Below, piece after piece: positions 9,736 through 19,153 of a stretch of DNA of 35,834 nucleotides. The DNA comes from an uncultured Porphyromonadaceae bacterium (GTDB lineage: Bacteria; Bacteroidota; Bacteroidia; Bacteroidales; Muribaculaceae): contig CAMWQB010000014.1 in NCBI GenBank assembly GCA_947176295.1, forward strand, positions 1 to 35,834, in the 5' to 3' direction. A model generated the notes under the pieces. The model was not told where the DNA came from. It worked only from the letters and a program-made list of their open reading frames with translations, and made no database searches. The position numbers were made by a program, and so were the translations under genes. Position 1 is the stretch's first letter; each line of letters begins with the position of its first letter.

Positions 9736-12327
9736 ATGTTGGAAGAAGAAGCAGAAGACAAAATCTTTAAAATCAAAATTGAAGAGGAGATGAAATCGGC
9801 TTACATCGATTATTCGATGTCTGTCATTGTCTCCCGTGCCCTCCCCGACGTCCGCGACGGCATGAAGCCTGTCCATCGGCGTGTCCTTTTCGGAATGAAC
9901 GAAATGGGCAACACCAGTAATAAGCCTCATAAGAAGGCCGCAAACTGCGTCGGAGAAGTTATGGGTAAATATCACCCGCACGGCGACTCTTCTATCTACG
10001 GCACAGTGGTGCGTATGGCCCAGGACTGGTCGCTCCGCAATACTCTTGTGGATGGCCACGGCAACTTCGGTTCGATCGACGGCGACTCTCCGGCCGCCAT
10101 GCGTTACACCGAAGTGCGTCTGTCTAAGATAGGCGAGGAAATGCTCCGCGATATTGATGCGGAGACCGTTGACTTCCAGCCCAACTACGACAACTCCCGC
10201 CGTGAACCGGTGGTGCTCCCTACCCGATTCCCCAATCTGCTCGTCAACGGCGCATCGGGTATCGCTGTGGGTATGGCCACGAATATGCCCACCCACAACC
10301 TCACCGAAAGCCTCAACGCTTCGATTGCCTTAATCGACGACCCCGAGATGTCCATCCCCGACCTTATGAAGGTGATTACCGCACCTGACTTCCCTACGGG
10401 TGGTATCATATATGGCTATCAGGGAGTTAAGGAAGCTTACGAAACCGGCCGAGGACGCATCGTTATCCGTGCGAAAGCTACTATCGAGGATACAGGCACC
10501 CACGAAAATATTATCGTTCACGAGATTCCTTATGGTGTAAACAAGGCCGAACTCGTGAAGAGCATTGCCCAGCTCGTGAATGAAAAGAAAATCGACGGAA
10601 TAGCCGACATCAACGATGAAAGCGACTATAAGGGCATGCGTATTGTCATCAAAGTCAAGACGGACGCTAATGCCAAAGTGCTTCTGAACAAGCTGTTCAA
10701 GATGACGCAGCTTGAGTCGTCCTTCAGCGTGAATAATGTGGCTCTCGTCCATGGCCGTCCGCGTACGCTCAACCTCAAGGAGCTTCTGCAGGCCTTCATC
10801 GACCATCGCCATGATGTAGTGATCCGACGCACGCAGTTCGAACTCCGTAAAGCCCGCGAGCGCGCCCATATCCTGGAGGGTCTGATGATAGCCGTGCAGA
10901 ATATCGATGAGGTGATTCAGATAATCCGCTCTTCTTCCACTCCTGATGAAGCTCGCACCCGTCTGGCCGAACGCTTCGATCTCTCCGATGCACAGACGCA
11001 GGCTATCGTCGATATGCGACTGCGCAGTCTCACCGCCCTGCAGATCGAGGAGCTGAGAAAAGACCTCGACGAAATCCATGCGCGCATCGCCGAACTCGAG
11101 CTAATCCTCAACGACGACCACGTGTGCCGCGAACTTATCAAAACCGAACTTGCGGAAATCCGCGATAAGTACGGCGACGAGCGTCGCACGGAGATAGACT
11201 TCGCCGGCGGCGACCGATCGGCCCTCGACTACGTCTCGGACGACGATATGATCATCACGATTTCGCACATGGGCTACATCAAGCGCACGCCTCTTGCCGA
11301 ATTCCGCGCCCAAAACCGCGGAGGCATGGGCTCTCGCGGCTCGCAGACACGCGATGAAGACTTCATCGAGCACATATACACGGCTTCGATGCACGAACAG
11401 ATGCTCTTCTTCACCGACCGCGGCCTCGTATATAAGATGTATGTCTACGAGCTTCCCGAAGGATCCAAGAGCAGCAAGGGTCGTGCACTTCCCAACCTCC
11501 TCAGCATCGACCAGGGCGACAGCGTAAATGCTTACATCCGCTGCCGCAACCTCGGCGACGCCGACTATTGCGCAAGCCATTATCTTGTATTCGCCACCCG
11601 CAACGGCATAATCAAGAAAACCGCCCTCACAGAATATGCCCGAGTGCTTTCGAAGGGTAAGAAGGCTATCATCATCCGCGAAGGTGATTCGCTTGTGGGC
11701 GTTGAACTTACGGATGGTAATTGCGAAATCCTTATGGCCAACCGCAACGGACGCGCCATTCGCTTCCACGAGTCGAAACTCCGCAGCATGGGCCGCGTAA
11801 GTGCCGGCGTGCGCGGTATGCGCCTCGACGAGGACGGCATGGATCAGGTGGTCGGCCTCATCACGATGCCGGCCGATACGGAAAACAGTGTGCTCGTTCT
11901 TTCCGAAGAAGGCTTCGGCAAGCGTTCGCCTCTGGATGCCTACCGCCTCACCAACCGCGGAGCAAAGGGCGTCAAGACCATGAACATCACAGAAAAGACC
12001 GGTCATCTCGTGGCCTTCAAGAGTGTGAACGATGAAAACGATCTGGTCATCATCAACCAGTCGGGCATGACAATCCGTATCCACGTCGCTTCCATCCGTG
12101 TAATGGGCCGAGCCACTCAAGGCGTACGCCTCATAAACATAGGCAAGCGCAACGACGTTATAGCTTCTGTATGCTGCGTGGCTGCCGACCCCGAAGAAGA
12201 AGTCGAAGAAGTTCTCGATGCCGAAGAACTCCCCGGCCTCTCGGAAGCCGAGCTCGAAGCCGATGAGACAACCATCGACGACGAAGATGAGCCCGAAGCA
12301 GCGGAAGAAGAACAAGAAAATGAATAA
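9736..12327 (+). CDS. gyrA: DNA gyrase subunit A
   Basis: 863 aa; SAYIDYSMSVIVSRALPDVRDGMKPVHRRVLFGM, catalytic region AAMRYTEVRLS, degenerate GyrA box QNRGGMG, six-blade C-terminal repeats, acidic tail. Confidence 0.97.
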   Translation: MLEEEAEDKIFKIKIEEEMKSAYIDYSMSVIVSRALPDVRDGMKPVHRRVLFGMNEMGNTSNKPHKKAANCVGEVMGKYHPHGDSSIYGTVVRMAQDWSLRNTLVDGHGNFGSIDGDSPAAMRYTEVRLSKIGEEMLRDIDAETVDFQPNYDNSRREPVVLPTRFPNLLVNGASGIAVGMATNMPTHNLTESLNASIALIDDPEMSIPDLMKVITAPDFPTGGIIYGYQGVKEAYETGRGRIVIRAKATIEDTGTHENIIVHEIPYGVNKAELVKSIAQLVNEKKIDGIADINDESDYKGMRIVIKVKTDANAKVLLNKLFKMTQLESSFSVNNVALVHGRPRTLNLKELLQAFIDHRHDVVIRRTQFELRKARERAHILEGLMIAVQNIDEVIQIIRSSSTPDEARTRLAERFDLSDAQTQAIVDMRLRSLTALQIEELRKDLDEIHARIAELELILNDDHVCRELIKTELAEIRDKYGDERRTEIDFAGGDRSALDYVSDDDMIITISHMGYIKRTPLAEFRAQNRGGMGSRGSQTRDEDFIEHIYTASMHEQMLFFTDRGLVYKMYVYELPEGSKSSKGRALPNLLSIDQGDSVNAYIRCRNLGDADYCASHYLVFATRNGIIKKTALTEYARVLSKGKKAIIIREGDSLVGVELTDGNCEILMANRNGRAIRFHESKLRSMGRVSAGVRGMRLDEDGMDQVVGLITMPADTENSVLVLSEEGFGKRSPLDAYRLTNRGAKGVKTMNITEKTGHLVAFKSVNDENDLVIINQSGMTIRIHVASIRVMGRATQGVRLINIGKRNDVIASVCCVAADPEEEVEEVLDAEELPGLSEAELEADETTIDDEDEPEAAEEEQENE

Positions 12328-12367
12328 TAACTAATACCATAACCCTTAATCCCTCAAAAGCTCAGCT

Positions 12368-13627
12368 ATGAAACATCTTTCATTGGTAGCTCTCTGCGCA
12401 TGTGCCGCTCTCGGTGCATCGGCGCAAACATCCCTCATCAAGGAGGCAAAGGACGCATACTCCAAGGGCAAGTCTTACACGGAGGTCATCAACCTGATTA
12501 CTCCCGCCTTCACCAACCCCGAGACCGCCCAGCTTGCCGAGACATTCTATGTTCCCGGCGAAATGGCCTTCAAGGAATATGATGAACTCTACAAGCAGAC
12601 CATGGTGCAGCCTTCGAAATATTCGGCTGCTGACTCCGCGCGCATGGGTCGCCTCCTCGTCGACGGTTACAACTACTTCATGAAGGCTTTCCCCCTGGAT
12701 TCGCTGCCAAACGAGAAAGGCAAGATCAAGCCCAAATTCTCCAAGAACATGGTGAATACTCTGGCCAACAATGCTTCGGCTTATCGCGCAGGAGGTATCT
12801 TCCTCTATTCTGTCAATGATTATCAGGGCGCATACGACGCATGGATGATCTACGGCAACCTTCCCGAGATGCCCGAGGTGCGTAAGAAACTCGAAAGCAA
12901 CAACAAGCTTACTCCCGGCGTGATGCCCACGGACGAGCAGATCGGCGAGATTCTCTATAACGCCGGTCTGGCGGCATGGCAGATGAATGAATTCGACAAA
13001 GCATACGACGCTTTCATCAAAGCCATGGACAAGGGATACGACAAAAAGCAGATCTACGACTATGCTATGGCCGTGGCCCAGCAGGGCGGACATGAGGATA
13101 AGGTATTTGAACTCGCACAAAAGGCCTTCCCCATCTACGGCAAAGAAGACCCCATGTACGTTCGTCTGATTCTCAACCACTACATCGTGAACAAGGATGC
13201 CGACAAGGCTATGGAAATCGTGAACGAAGCCATTGCCAATGAACCCGAGAACTCGCAGTATCGCGTGTTCCGCGGCATCATCTTCGAGAGCAACGGTGAC
13301 ATCGCTTCCGCAAAGAAAAACTATGAAGAAGCCGTAGCTGCTGACAGCCGCAATGCTCAGGCTCTCTTCTACCTCGGCCACACGCTCTACAACGAAGCCA
13401 GCGCCCTGCAGGACAAGGCTCCCGCCAATCCTTCCGAATATGCAGCATACTTCAACAGTACTGTTAAGCCCGTGCTCGACGAAGCTATCAAGTATCTCGA
13501 GAACTCTGTTGACGAAGAACCCGCCGACACCCGTCTGGATGCCCTCCGCACTCTTCTCAATGCATATTACGCACTCAACGACAACACCAACTACGAATAC
13601 ACGCAGAAGCGTATCGACAATCTTTAA
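12368..13627 (+). CDS. Tetratricopeptide repeat protein, predicted exported
   Basis: 419 aa; signal peptide MKHLSLVALCACAALGASAQ; TPR-like helical repeats (NAGLAAWQMNEFDKAYDAFIKAMDKGY, GDIASAKKNYEEAVAADSRNAQALFYLGHTLY). Confidence 0.9.
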   Translation: MKHLSLVALCACAALGASAQTSLIKEAKDAYSKGKSYTEVINLITPAFTNPETAQLAETFYVPGEMAFKEYDELYKQTMVQPSKYSAADSARMGRLLVDGYNYFMKAFPLDSLPNEKGKIKPKFSKNMVNTLANNASAYRAGGIFLYSVNDYQGAYDAWMIYGNLPEMPEVRKKLESNNKLTPGVMPTDEQIGEILYNAGLAAWQMNEFDKAYDAFIKAMDKGYDKKQIYDYAMAVAQQGGHEDKVFELAQKAFPIYGKEDPMYVRLILNHYIVNKDADKAMEIVNEAIANEPENSQYRVFRGIIFESNGDIASAKKNYEEAVAADSRNAQALFYLGHTLYNEASALQDKAPANPSEYAAYFNSTVKPVLDEAIKYLENSVDEEPADTRLDALRTLLNAYYALNDNTNYEYTQKRIDNL

Positions 13628-13655
13628 TTGGTAGTTAAAAAATCCTAATACTTCG

Positions 13656-13686
13656 AGCGGGAGGCTTCTGTCTCCCGCTTTTTTTG
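13656..13686 (+). terminator. Rho-independent terminator after the gyrA-TPR operon
   Basis: AGCGGGAG (13656-13663)/CTCCCGCT (13672-13679), 8-nt loop, followed by a T run. Confidence 0.85.
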
Positions 13687-13694
13687 TAACTTTG
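13687..13694 (+). promoter_or_regulatory. Putative -7 box for rpsO (TAACTTTG)
   Basis: TAACTTTG matches TAnnTTTG; immediately follows the terminator T-tract; no clear -33 TTTG at the expected spacing. Confidence 0.6.
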
Positions 13695-13777
13695 CATCCG
13701 ATTAGGGCTTGCCGCATTCCGCGGGTGTCCTTGTCGTTAAAATTAAATTCATACATCACCATTAAAACCTTCTTAGA

Positions 13778-14053
13778 ATGCACTTAAATTCTGAAGAAAA
13801 AGTACAGATCTTCGAGAAGTACGGTAAGAGCAAGACTGACACTGGCTCGCCTGAAGCACAGATTGCATTATTCTCCGTCCGTATCGCTCATTTGACTCAG
13901 CACCTGAAGTCGAATCACAAGGATCATACCACCGAACGCGCTCTTAAAATGCTTGTAGGTAAGCGTCGTCGTCTCCTTGACTACCTCATGCGCAAGGACA
14001 TCAACCGCTACCGTGCAATAATCGCACAGAAAGAGCTGGGTATCCGCAAGTAA
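13778..14053 (+). CDS. rpsO: 30S ribosomal protein S15
   Basis: 91 aa; KSKTDTGSPEAQIALFSVRIAHLTQHLKSNHKDHTTERALKMLVGKRRRLLDYL is the S15 signature. Confidence 0.97.
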   Translation: MHLNSEEKVQIFEKYGKSKTDTGSPEAQIALFSVRIAHLTQHLKSNHKDHTTERALKMLVGKRRRLLDYLMRKDINRYRAIIAQKELGIRK

Positions 14054-14084
14054 GCCGGAGCAACCCGACACAACAACTTCGAAG

Positions 14085-14143
14085 TTCCGCCTTCCCACTG
14101 AGCCTCTCAAACAAGAGCTCCCGGGAGGCGGAATTTTCTTTTT
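14085..14143 (+). terminator. Rho-independent terminator of rpsO
   Basis: TTCCGCCT (14085-14092)/AGGCGGAA (14126-14133) followed by TTTTCTTTTT. Confidence 0.8.
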
Positions 14144-14256
14144 AGGTCAATATTCAGGAAGTCTACTTTAAGGCGCTCGTTTCTTACATATCGTGCCCGA
14201 AAATTTCCTTTCTGATAAAAGTGCAGCAAGCGCTTGCAGGAATAAAAAATTATCCG

Positions 14257-14264
14257 TATCTTTG
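14257..14264 (+). promoter_or_regulatory. Putative -7 box of tRNA-Ser promoter (TATCTTTG)
   Basis: TATCTTTG with CTTG (14233-14236) 20 bp upstream; tRNA starts at 14283. Confidence 0.6.
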
Positions 14265-14282
14265 CATCTGCAAACGCACCAT

Positions 14283-14367
14283 GGAAGGATGGCAGAGTGG
14301 TCGATTGCGGCGGTCTTGAAAACCGTTGAGGGTAACACCTCCGGGGGTTCGAATCCCTCTCCTTCCG
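14283..14367 (+). tRNA. tRNA-Ser (anticodon TGA)
   Basis: 85 nt; acceptor GGAAGGA/TCCTTCC, anticodon loop CTTGAAA, long variable arm, T-loop GGTTCGAATCC; CCA not encoded. Confidence 0.95.
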
Positions 14368-14375
14368 CAAAAGCG

Positions 14376-14416
14376 ACAGGCCGGGCTACGTTATATAGTC
14401 CGGCCTGTTTGATTAT
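14376..14416 (+). terminator. Terminator after tRNA-Ser
   Basis: ACAGGCCGG (14376-14384)/CCGGCCTGT (14400-14408) followed by TTGATTATTT. Confidence 0.75.
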
Positions 14417-14428
14417 TTGCCTGCGGTA

Positions 14429-16255
14429 TCAGGCGTTGTACATTTTTTCGATCGTGTCGGCGTAGTTTTCGAGGATGACGCGGCGACGAAGCTTGAGGGT
14501 GTTGGTGAGCTCGCCTTTCTCAGTGGTAAAGGGCTCTGGAAGCAGGGTGAAACGCTTTATTTGTTCGTGGCGCGCGAGATCGGCCGTGAGGGCCTTGATT
14601 TTAGATTCCACCCACTCGATGATGCGCGGATTTGAAAGGAGCGATTTATAGTCGGAAACGTTGAGGTCTATTCCTTTTGCAAATTCTTCGACAATCTCCC
14701 GGGAGGGGACGATGAGCGCTGACACATATTTCCTGCGGTCGCCGATTAGAGCTACCTGCTCGAATAGCGGATCGGTGGACAAACGGGATTCCACGGCCTG
14801 AGGAGCGACGTATTTGCCATTTGATGTTTTGAAGAGGTCCTTAATACGCTCCGTGAGTATGAGTTGACCTTGTTCGTCGAAATATCCGGCGTCGCCTGTG
14901 CGGAACCATTTTCCATCTGGCGTGAAAGCTTTGGCTGATTCCTCAGGGCGGCCGTAATATCCCCTCATTACGGTCGGACCGTTGACAAGTATTTCGCCTT
15001 CGGGACTGATACAGACATTCACTCCTTCCATCACCGTGCCGATGGAAGCTATCTGGTATGCCTTAGGAGGATAGAAGGATACTGTAGCCGTGGTTTCAGA
15101 AAGTCCGTAGCCAATGACTATAGGAATGCCGCAGGCAAGGAGATAGGATGTAATCTCGGGAGCGAGGGGAGCTCCGGCGGTGGGGAAAATAACACCGCGA
15201 TCGACGCCGACTACTTTCTGCATAGGGCGGAAAATCTGGTTATAGAAGAAAGCATATTGTAGGCGGAGGAAGAAAGGTACGCGACGCCCAAAACGGACAT
15301 ACTCGAGATTGCGGCGGGTGCCAACCTTGACGGCCATCTTCATCAGGGCGCGCTTGAAGCTGCTTACGCGTGTGAGCTTCGACTGAATACCGGCATATAC
15401 TTTCTCCCAGAAACGCGGGACGGCACACAGGGCTGTGGGGCGTACGAGGCGCAGGGTGTCCTGAACTTCGCGGGGGTCGCGGTTGATGGTGATGTGCATG
15501 CCGGTCATCAGGCAGAAATATGACCATGCTTTTTCGAAAATATGGCTCAGCGGCAGGAAGCAGACGGAGCTGTCGGCGTCGGTGAGGTAGTCAAGTCGTC
15601 GGGTGTGGAAAAACAGAGCGCTGTTGAAGCAGCTGTGAGGCAAAATAGCGCCTTTAGGCTCGCCAGTGGTGCCTGAGGTGTATACAAGAGTCGCAATGTC
15701 CTGTGGCGTGGCCTCGGCGGTGCGACGCTCCACGACAGCCCGGCTCAGCTCGTTGGCGTTGCGCCCTAGAGCGAGCATTTCGCCGAAATACATGCTCATG
15801 TGGTCGTCGGGCTCTATCCGGACGGACGGATCGATAATTACGATTTTATATAGCTCCGGGCAATCCGGAGCTATAGCCCTCACGGAATTGTAGTGAGACT
15901 GATCGCCGACAAAAATTATGCGTGCACCGGCATCACGGATTATGAAGCGAATCTGCTCACGACCTGACGTAGCGTATATGGAAACCGGCACGGCACGATT
16001 GCGATATGCCGCGAAGTCGATGATGAGTGCTTCGGCGCAATTATGAGTGATGGTCGCAAGCATGTTGTGAGGCTGGATGCCCAAGGTTTCAAGAGCGTGC
16101 GCGAGGTCCGTAACTTTTTCGGCAAAGTCGTTCCACGACATGGCCTCGGCCGTGGTACCGGCAGAAGCAGATGGAGCTGTGGCAACTGCCTCGCGACTAC
16201 CATATTTTTCAGCTTGTTTCCGCACCAAATCGGTGAGAATATTCTGTTCTTTCAT
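14429..16255 (-). CDS. Long-chain fatty acid-CoA ligase / AMP-dependent synthetase
   Basis: 608 aa; AMP-binding signature LVYTSGTTGEPKGAILPH, YGLSETTATVSF, WFRTGDAGYFDEQGQLILTERIKDLFKTSNGKYVAPQ. Confidence 0.95.
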   Translation of the reverse strand: MKEQNILTDLVRKQAEKYGSREAVATAPSASAGTTAEAMSWNDFAEKVTDLAHALETLGIQPHNMLATITHNCAEALIIDFAAYRNRAVPVSIYATSGREQIRFIIRDAGARIIFVGDQSHYNSVRAIAPDCPELYKIVIIDPSVRIEPDDHMSMYFGEMLALGRNANELSRAVVERRTAEATPQDIATLVYTSGTTGEPKGAILPHSCFNSALFFHTRRLDYLTDADSSVCFLPLSHIFEKAWSYFCLMTGMHITINRDPREVQDTLRLVRPTALCAVPRFWEKVYAGIQSKLTRVSSFKRALMKMAVKVGTRRNLEYVRFGRRVPFFLRLQYAFFYNQIFRPMQKVVGVDRGVIFPTAGAPLAPEITSYLLACGIPIVIGYGLSETTATVSFYPPKAYQIASIGTVMEGVNVCISPEGEILVNGPTVMRGYYGRPEESAKAFTPDGKWFRTGDAGYFDEQGQLILTERIKDLFKTSNGKYVAPQAVESRLSTDPLFEQVALIGDRRKYVSALIVPSREIVEEFAKGIDLNVSDYKSLLSNPRIIEWVESKIKALTADLARHEQIKRFTLLPEPFTTEKGELTNTLKLRRRVILENYADTIEKMYNA

Positions 16256-16280
16256 AAGAGTTGAGCTGTATTATGAGTTG

Positions 16281-16288
16281 CAAAGTTA
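16281..16288 (-). promoter_or_regulatory. Putative -7 box for the acyl-CoA ligase gene (TAACTTTG)
   Basis: CAAAGTTA on plus strand = TAACTTTG on minus, about 26 bp upstream of ATG; no clear -33. Confidence 0.5.
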
Positions 16289-16393
16289 CAGAAAAACTGC
16301 ATCAAGGCAGATATGGGAGTGTTAAATTATACAAAGCATGCGATGCTGCCACATTTTTAGGGGGTATAGAGCTGAGATATGCGAATTTTTGCG

Positions 16394-16401
16394 TAATTTT
16401 G
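16394..16401 (+). promoter_or_regulatory. Putative -7 box for typA (TAATTTTG)
   Basis: TAATTTTG matches TAnnTTTG 25 bp before ATG 16427; no clear -33. Confidence 0.5.
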
Positions 16402-16426
16402 CACAATATTTCAAGTCCAATAGAGT

Positions 16427-18223
16427 ATGCAAAAAATTCGTAACATCGCCATCATCGCACACGTCGACCACGGGAAAACCACGCTTGTGGACAAGATGTT
16501 GCTTGCCGGGCATCTATTCAGAGAAAATCAGAATGCCGGCGAACTCATTCTTGACAATAATGATCTTGAACGTGAACGCGGCATAACGATTCTGTCGAAA
16601 AACGTATCTATTAACTATAAAGACTATAAGATAAATATTATCGACACTCCGGGACACGCCGACTTCGGAGGCGAGGTTGAACGAGTGCTCAACATGGCTG
16701 ACGGCTGCATCCTGCTTGTGGATGCTTTCGAGGGTCCGATGCCTCAGACGCGCTTCGTTCTCCAGAAGGCAATCCAGATTGGTCTGAAGCCCGTCGTGGT
16801 TGTCAATAAGGTGGATAAGCCCAACTGCCGACCTGAGGAAGTGCAGGAGATGGTCTTCGACCTGATGTTCAATCTTAATGCTACTGAAGATCAGCTCGAC
16901 TTCCCCACCCTCTTCGGCTCTGCCAAAAACGGATGGATGAGTAAGGACTGGAAAGAACCTTCAGATTCCATCACCCCTCTGCTCGATACCATAATAGAAC
17001 ACATCCCTGCACCTGAGACCATCGAGGGCCCGGCACAGATGCTCATAACCTCACTTGATTTCTCCCGCTACGTTGGCCGTATCGCCATCGGCCGTGTTCA
17101 CCGAGGCACGCTGCGCGAAGGCCAGGAAATCGCGCTGATGGGCAAGGACGGCAAGGTAACGCGTCAACGCATCAAGGAGCTTCATACATTCGAAGGAATG
17201 GGCCGCAAGAAGGTAAGTGAGGTTTCGAGCGGCGACATCTGCGCGCTCGTCGGAATCGAAGGCTTCGAAATCGGCGACACTGTAAGCGATGTGGAAACAC
17301 AGGAAGCCCTCCCGCGCATCGCTATCGACGAGCCCACCATGTCGATGACATTCACCATCAACGACAGTCCTTTCTTCGGAAAAGACGGCAAGTACGTAAC
17401 ATCGCGCCACATCGGCGACCGCCTCACCGCCGAACTCGATCGCAACCTCGCCCTGCGCGTCCATAAGGATCCTACGCAGGATGTTTGGACTGTTTTCGGC
17501 CGTGGTGTGCTTCATCTTTCAGTTCTCATCGAAACGATGCGTCGCGAAGGCTACGAGCTACAGGTCGGTCAGCCGCAGGTTATTATTAAAGAAATCGACG
17601 GCGTGAAATGCGAGCCCGTTGAGCTGCTGACAATTAATGTTACGGAAGAGGCCGCTTCGAAGATGATCGATATGGTAACGCGGCGGAAAGGCGAGCTCAC
17701 ATCCATGCAGGCACAGAACGATCGAGTTCAGCTCGAATTTCAGATTCCCTCCCGTGGCATAATCGGTCTACGAAGCAATGTACTCACAGCCTCAGGTGGC
17801 GAGGCTATCATGGCTCACCGCTTCCTCGAATACCAGCCTTGGAAAGGCGACATCGAGCGACGTACAAACGGATCGCTCATAGCCATGGAAGGCGGCACAG
17901 CCTTCGCCTACGCCATCGACAAGCTTCAGGATCGCGGACGCTTCTTCATATTCCCTCAGGAGGAAGTGTATGCCGGACAGGTCGTCGGCGAGAACGCTAA
18001 AGACAACGACATTGTCGTGAACGTTACCAAGTCGAAGAAACTCACCAACATGCGCGCATCCGGCGCAGACGACAAGGCACGCATCGTTCCGCCCGTGGTT
18101 TTCTCGCTTGAAGAAGCTCTCGAATACATCAAGGGCGACGAGTATGTAGAGGTAACGCCTCACCATATCCGTCTCCGGAAGATTATTCTCGACGAACTTG
18201 AACGCAAGCGTGCAAATCGCTAA
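16427..18223 (+). CDS. typA: Ribosome-associated GTPase TypA/BipA
   Basis: 598 aa; [61 protein letters not shown]. Confidence 0.97.
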   Translation: MQKIRNIAIIAHVDHGKTTLVDKMLLAGHLFRENQNAGELILDNNDLERERGITILSKNVSINYKDYKINIIDTPGHADFGGEVERVLNMADGCILLVDAFEGPMPQTRFVLQKAIQIGLKPVVVVNKVDKPNCRPEEVQEMVFDLMFNLNATEDQLDFPTLFGSAKNGWMSKDWKEPSDSITPLLDTIIEHIPAPETIEGPAQMLITSLDFSRYVGRIAIGRVHRGTLREGQEIALMGKDGKVTRQRIKELHTFEGMGRKKVSEVSSGDICALVGIEGFEIGDTVSDVETQEALPRIAIDEPTMSMTFTINDSPFFGKDGKYVTSRHIGDRLTAELDRNLALRVHKDPTQDVWTVFGRGVLHLSVLIETMRREGYELQVGQPQVIIKEIDGVKCEPVELLTINVTEEAASKMIDMVTRRKGELTSMQAQNDRVQLEFQIPSRGIIGLRSNVLTASGGEAIMAHRFLEYQPWKGDIERRTNGSLIAMEGGTAFAYAIDKLQDRGRFFIFPQEEVYAGQVVGENAKDNDIVVNVTKSKKLTNMRASGADDKARIVPPVVFSLEEALEYIKGDEYVEVTPHHIRLRKIILDELERKRANR

Positions 18224-18261
18224 AGCTCAATTCGTTTCATCGTCTCTCCTTCATTCCCGCC

Positions 18262-19122
18262 ATGAAAGCATTCAGCCTCAATATACGCGGCCGTCTCGTT
18301 GAATTCGACGAGCGGCCGCTTGTAATGGGCATACTGAATATGAGCCCCGAATCGTTCCACACTCCACGAAACGCAGGTAATGGCGAAGAGGGGCTTGCCC
18401 GGACTGTGGCCAAGCATATGGAGGAAGGAGCTGACATTCTCGACCTCGGAGGCTGCTCCACACGCCCCGGACTTAAATCCGTGAGCGAGGAAGAGGAGAC
18501 CGAGCGAGTGAGGAAGGGAATGGAAATAATCCGCAGGGAAGCCGGGGATGACGTACTCGTAAGCGTCGACACCTTCCGCTCGTCAGTCGCACGGAAAGCT
18601 GTCGAAGAATGGGGTGCGGATATTATCAACGATATTTCGGGAGGCCTTCTTGACCGGGAGATGCTGCCCACGGTTGGCGAGCTTCATGTGCCATATATCC
18701 TGATGCACATGCGCGGCACTCCTGAAACCATGACCGAACTCTGCGATTATCCCAACGGAGTTACGGGCAGCGTACTCTCTGAAATGGCTGAACGCGTCGG
18801 CGCCGCCGAGCTCGAGGGGATATGCGATATAATCATTGACCCCGGATTCGGATTCGCCAAGACGGTGAGCCAGAATTGGGAGCTTATGGAAAACCTCGAT
18901 GCCCTGGCCATACTTCATCGGCCTATTCTTGTGGGCGTTTCGCGCAAATCGATGATTACGAAGGCGCTTGGTATAAGTACCGATATGGCTCTGAATGCGA
19001 CTACGGCTCTGAATGCTTTTGCCTTGGACCGCGGGGCCGATATTCTCCGTGTACATGATGTAGCTGCTGCCCGAGAGGCGTGCGAAATGTATGCCATATT
19101 AAAGAAATCCACACTCAACTAA
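18262..19122 (+). CDS. folP: Dihydropteroate synthase
   Basis: 286 aa; VMGILNMSPESFHTPRN, GADILDLGGCSTRPG, DPGFGFAKTVSQNWELM, GVSRKSMI. Confidence 0.95.
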   Translation: MKAFSLNIRGRLVEFDERPLVMGILNMSPESFHTPRNAGNGEEGLARTVAKHMEEGADILDLGGCSTRPGLKSVSEEEETERVRKGMEIIRREAGDDVLVSVDTFRSSVARKAVEEWGADIINDISGGLLDREMLPTVGELHVPYILMHMRGTPETMTELCDYPNGVTGSVLSEMAERVGAAELEGICDIIIDPGFGFAKTVSQNWELMENLDALAILHRPILVGVSRKSMITKALGISTDMALNATTALNAFALDRGADILRVHDVAAAREACEMYAILKKSTLN

Positions 19123-19153
19123 CTTTCGCTCACCACATAAATCCTCCTCTGCC

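Noticed and set aside
9598-10296. 232-aa minus-strand ORF across the gyrA start and clpC/gyrA intergenic region
   Set aside because: Overlaps the divergent promoter and gyrA; no domain, not a plausible gene.
11101-12315. 404-aa minus-strand ORF antisense to gyrA
   Set aside because: Antisense shadow of GyrA with no domain signature.
12380-13783. 467-aa minus-strand ORF antisense to the TPR gene
   Set aside because: No recognisable motif, spans a gene, terminator and rpsO promoter; mirror of codon usage in the TPR gene.
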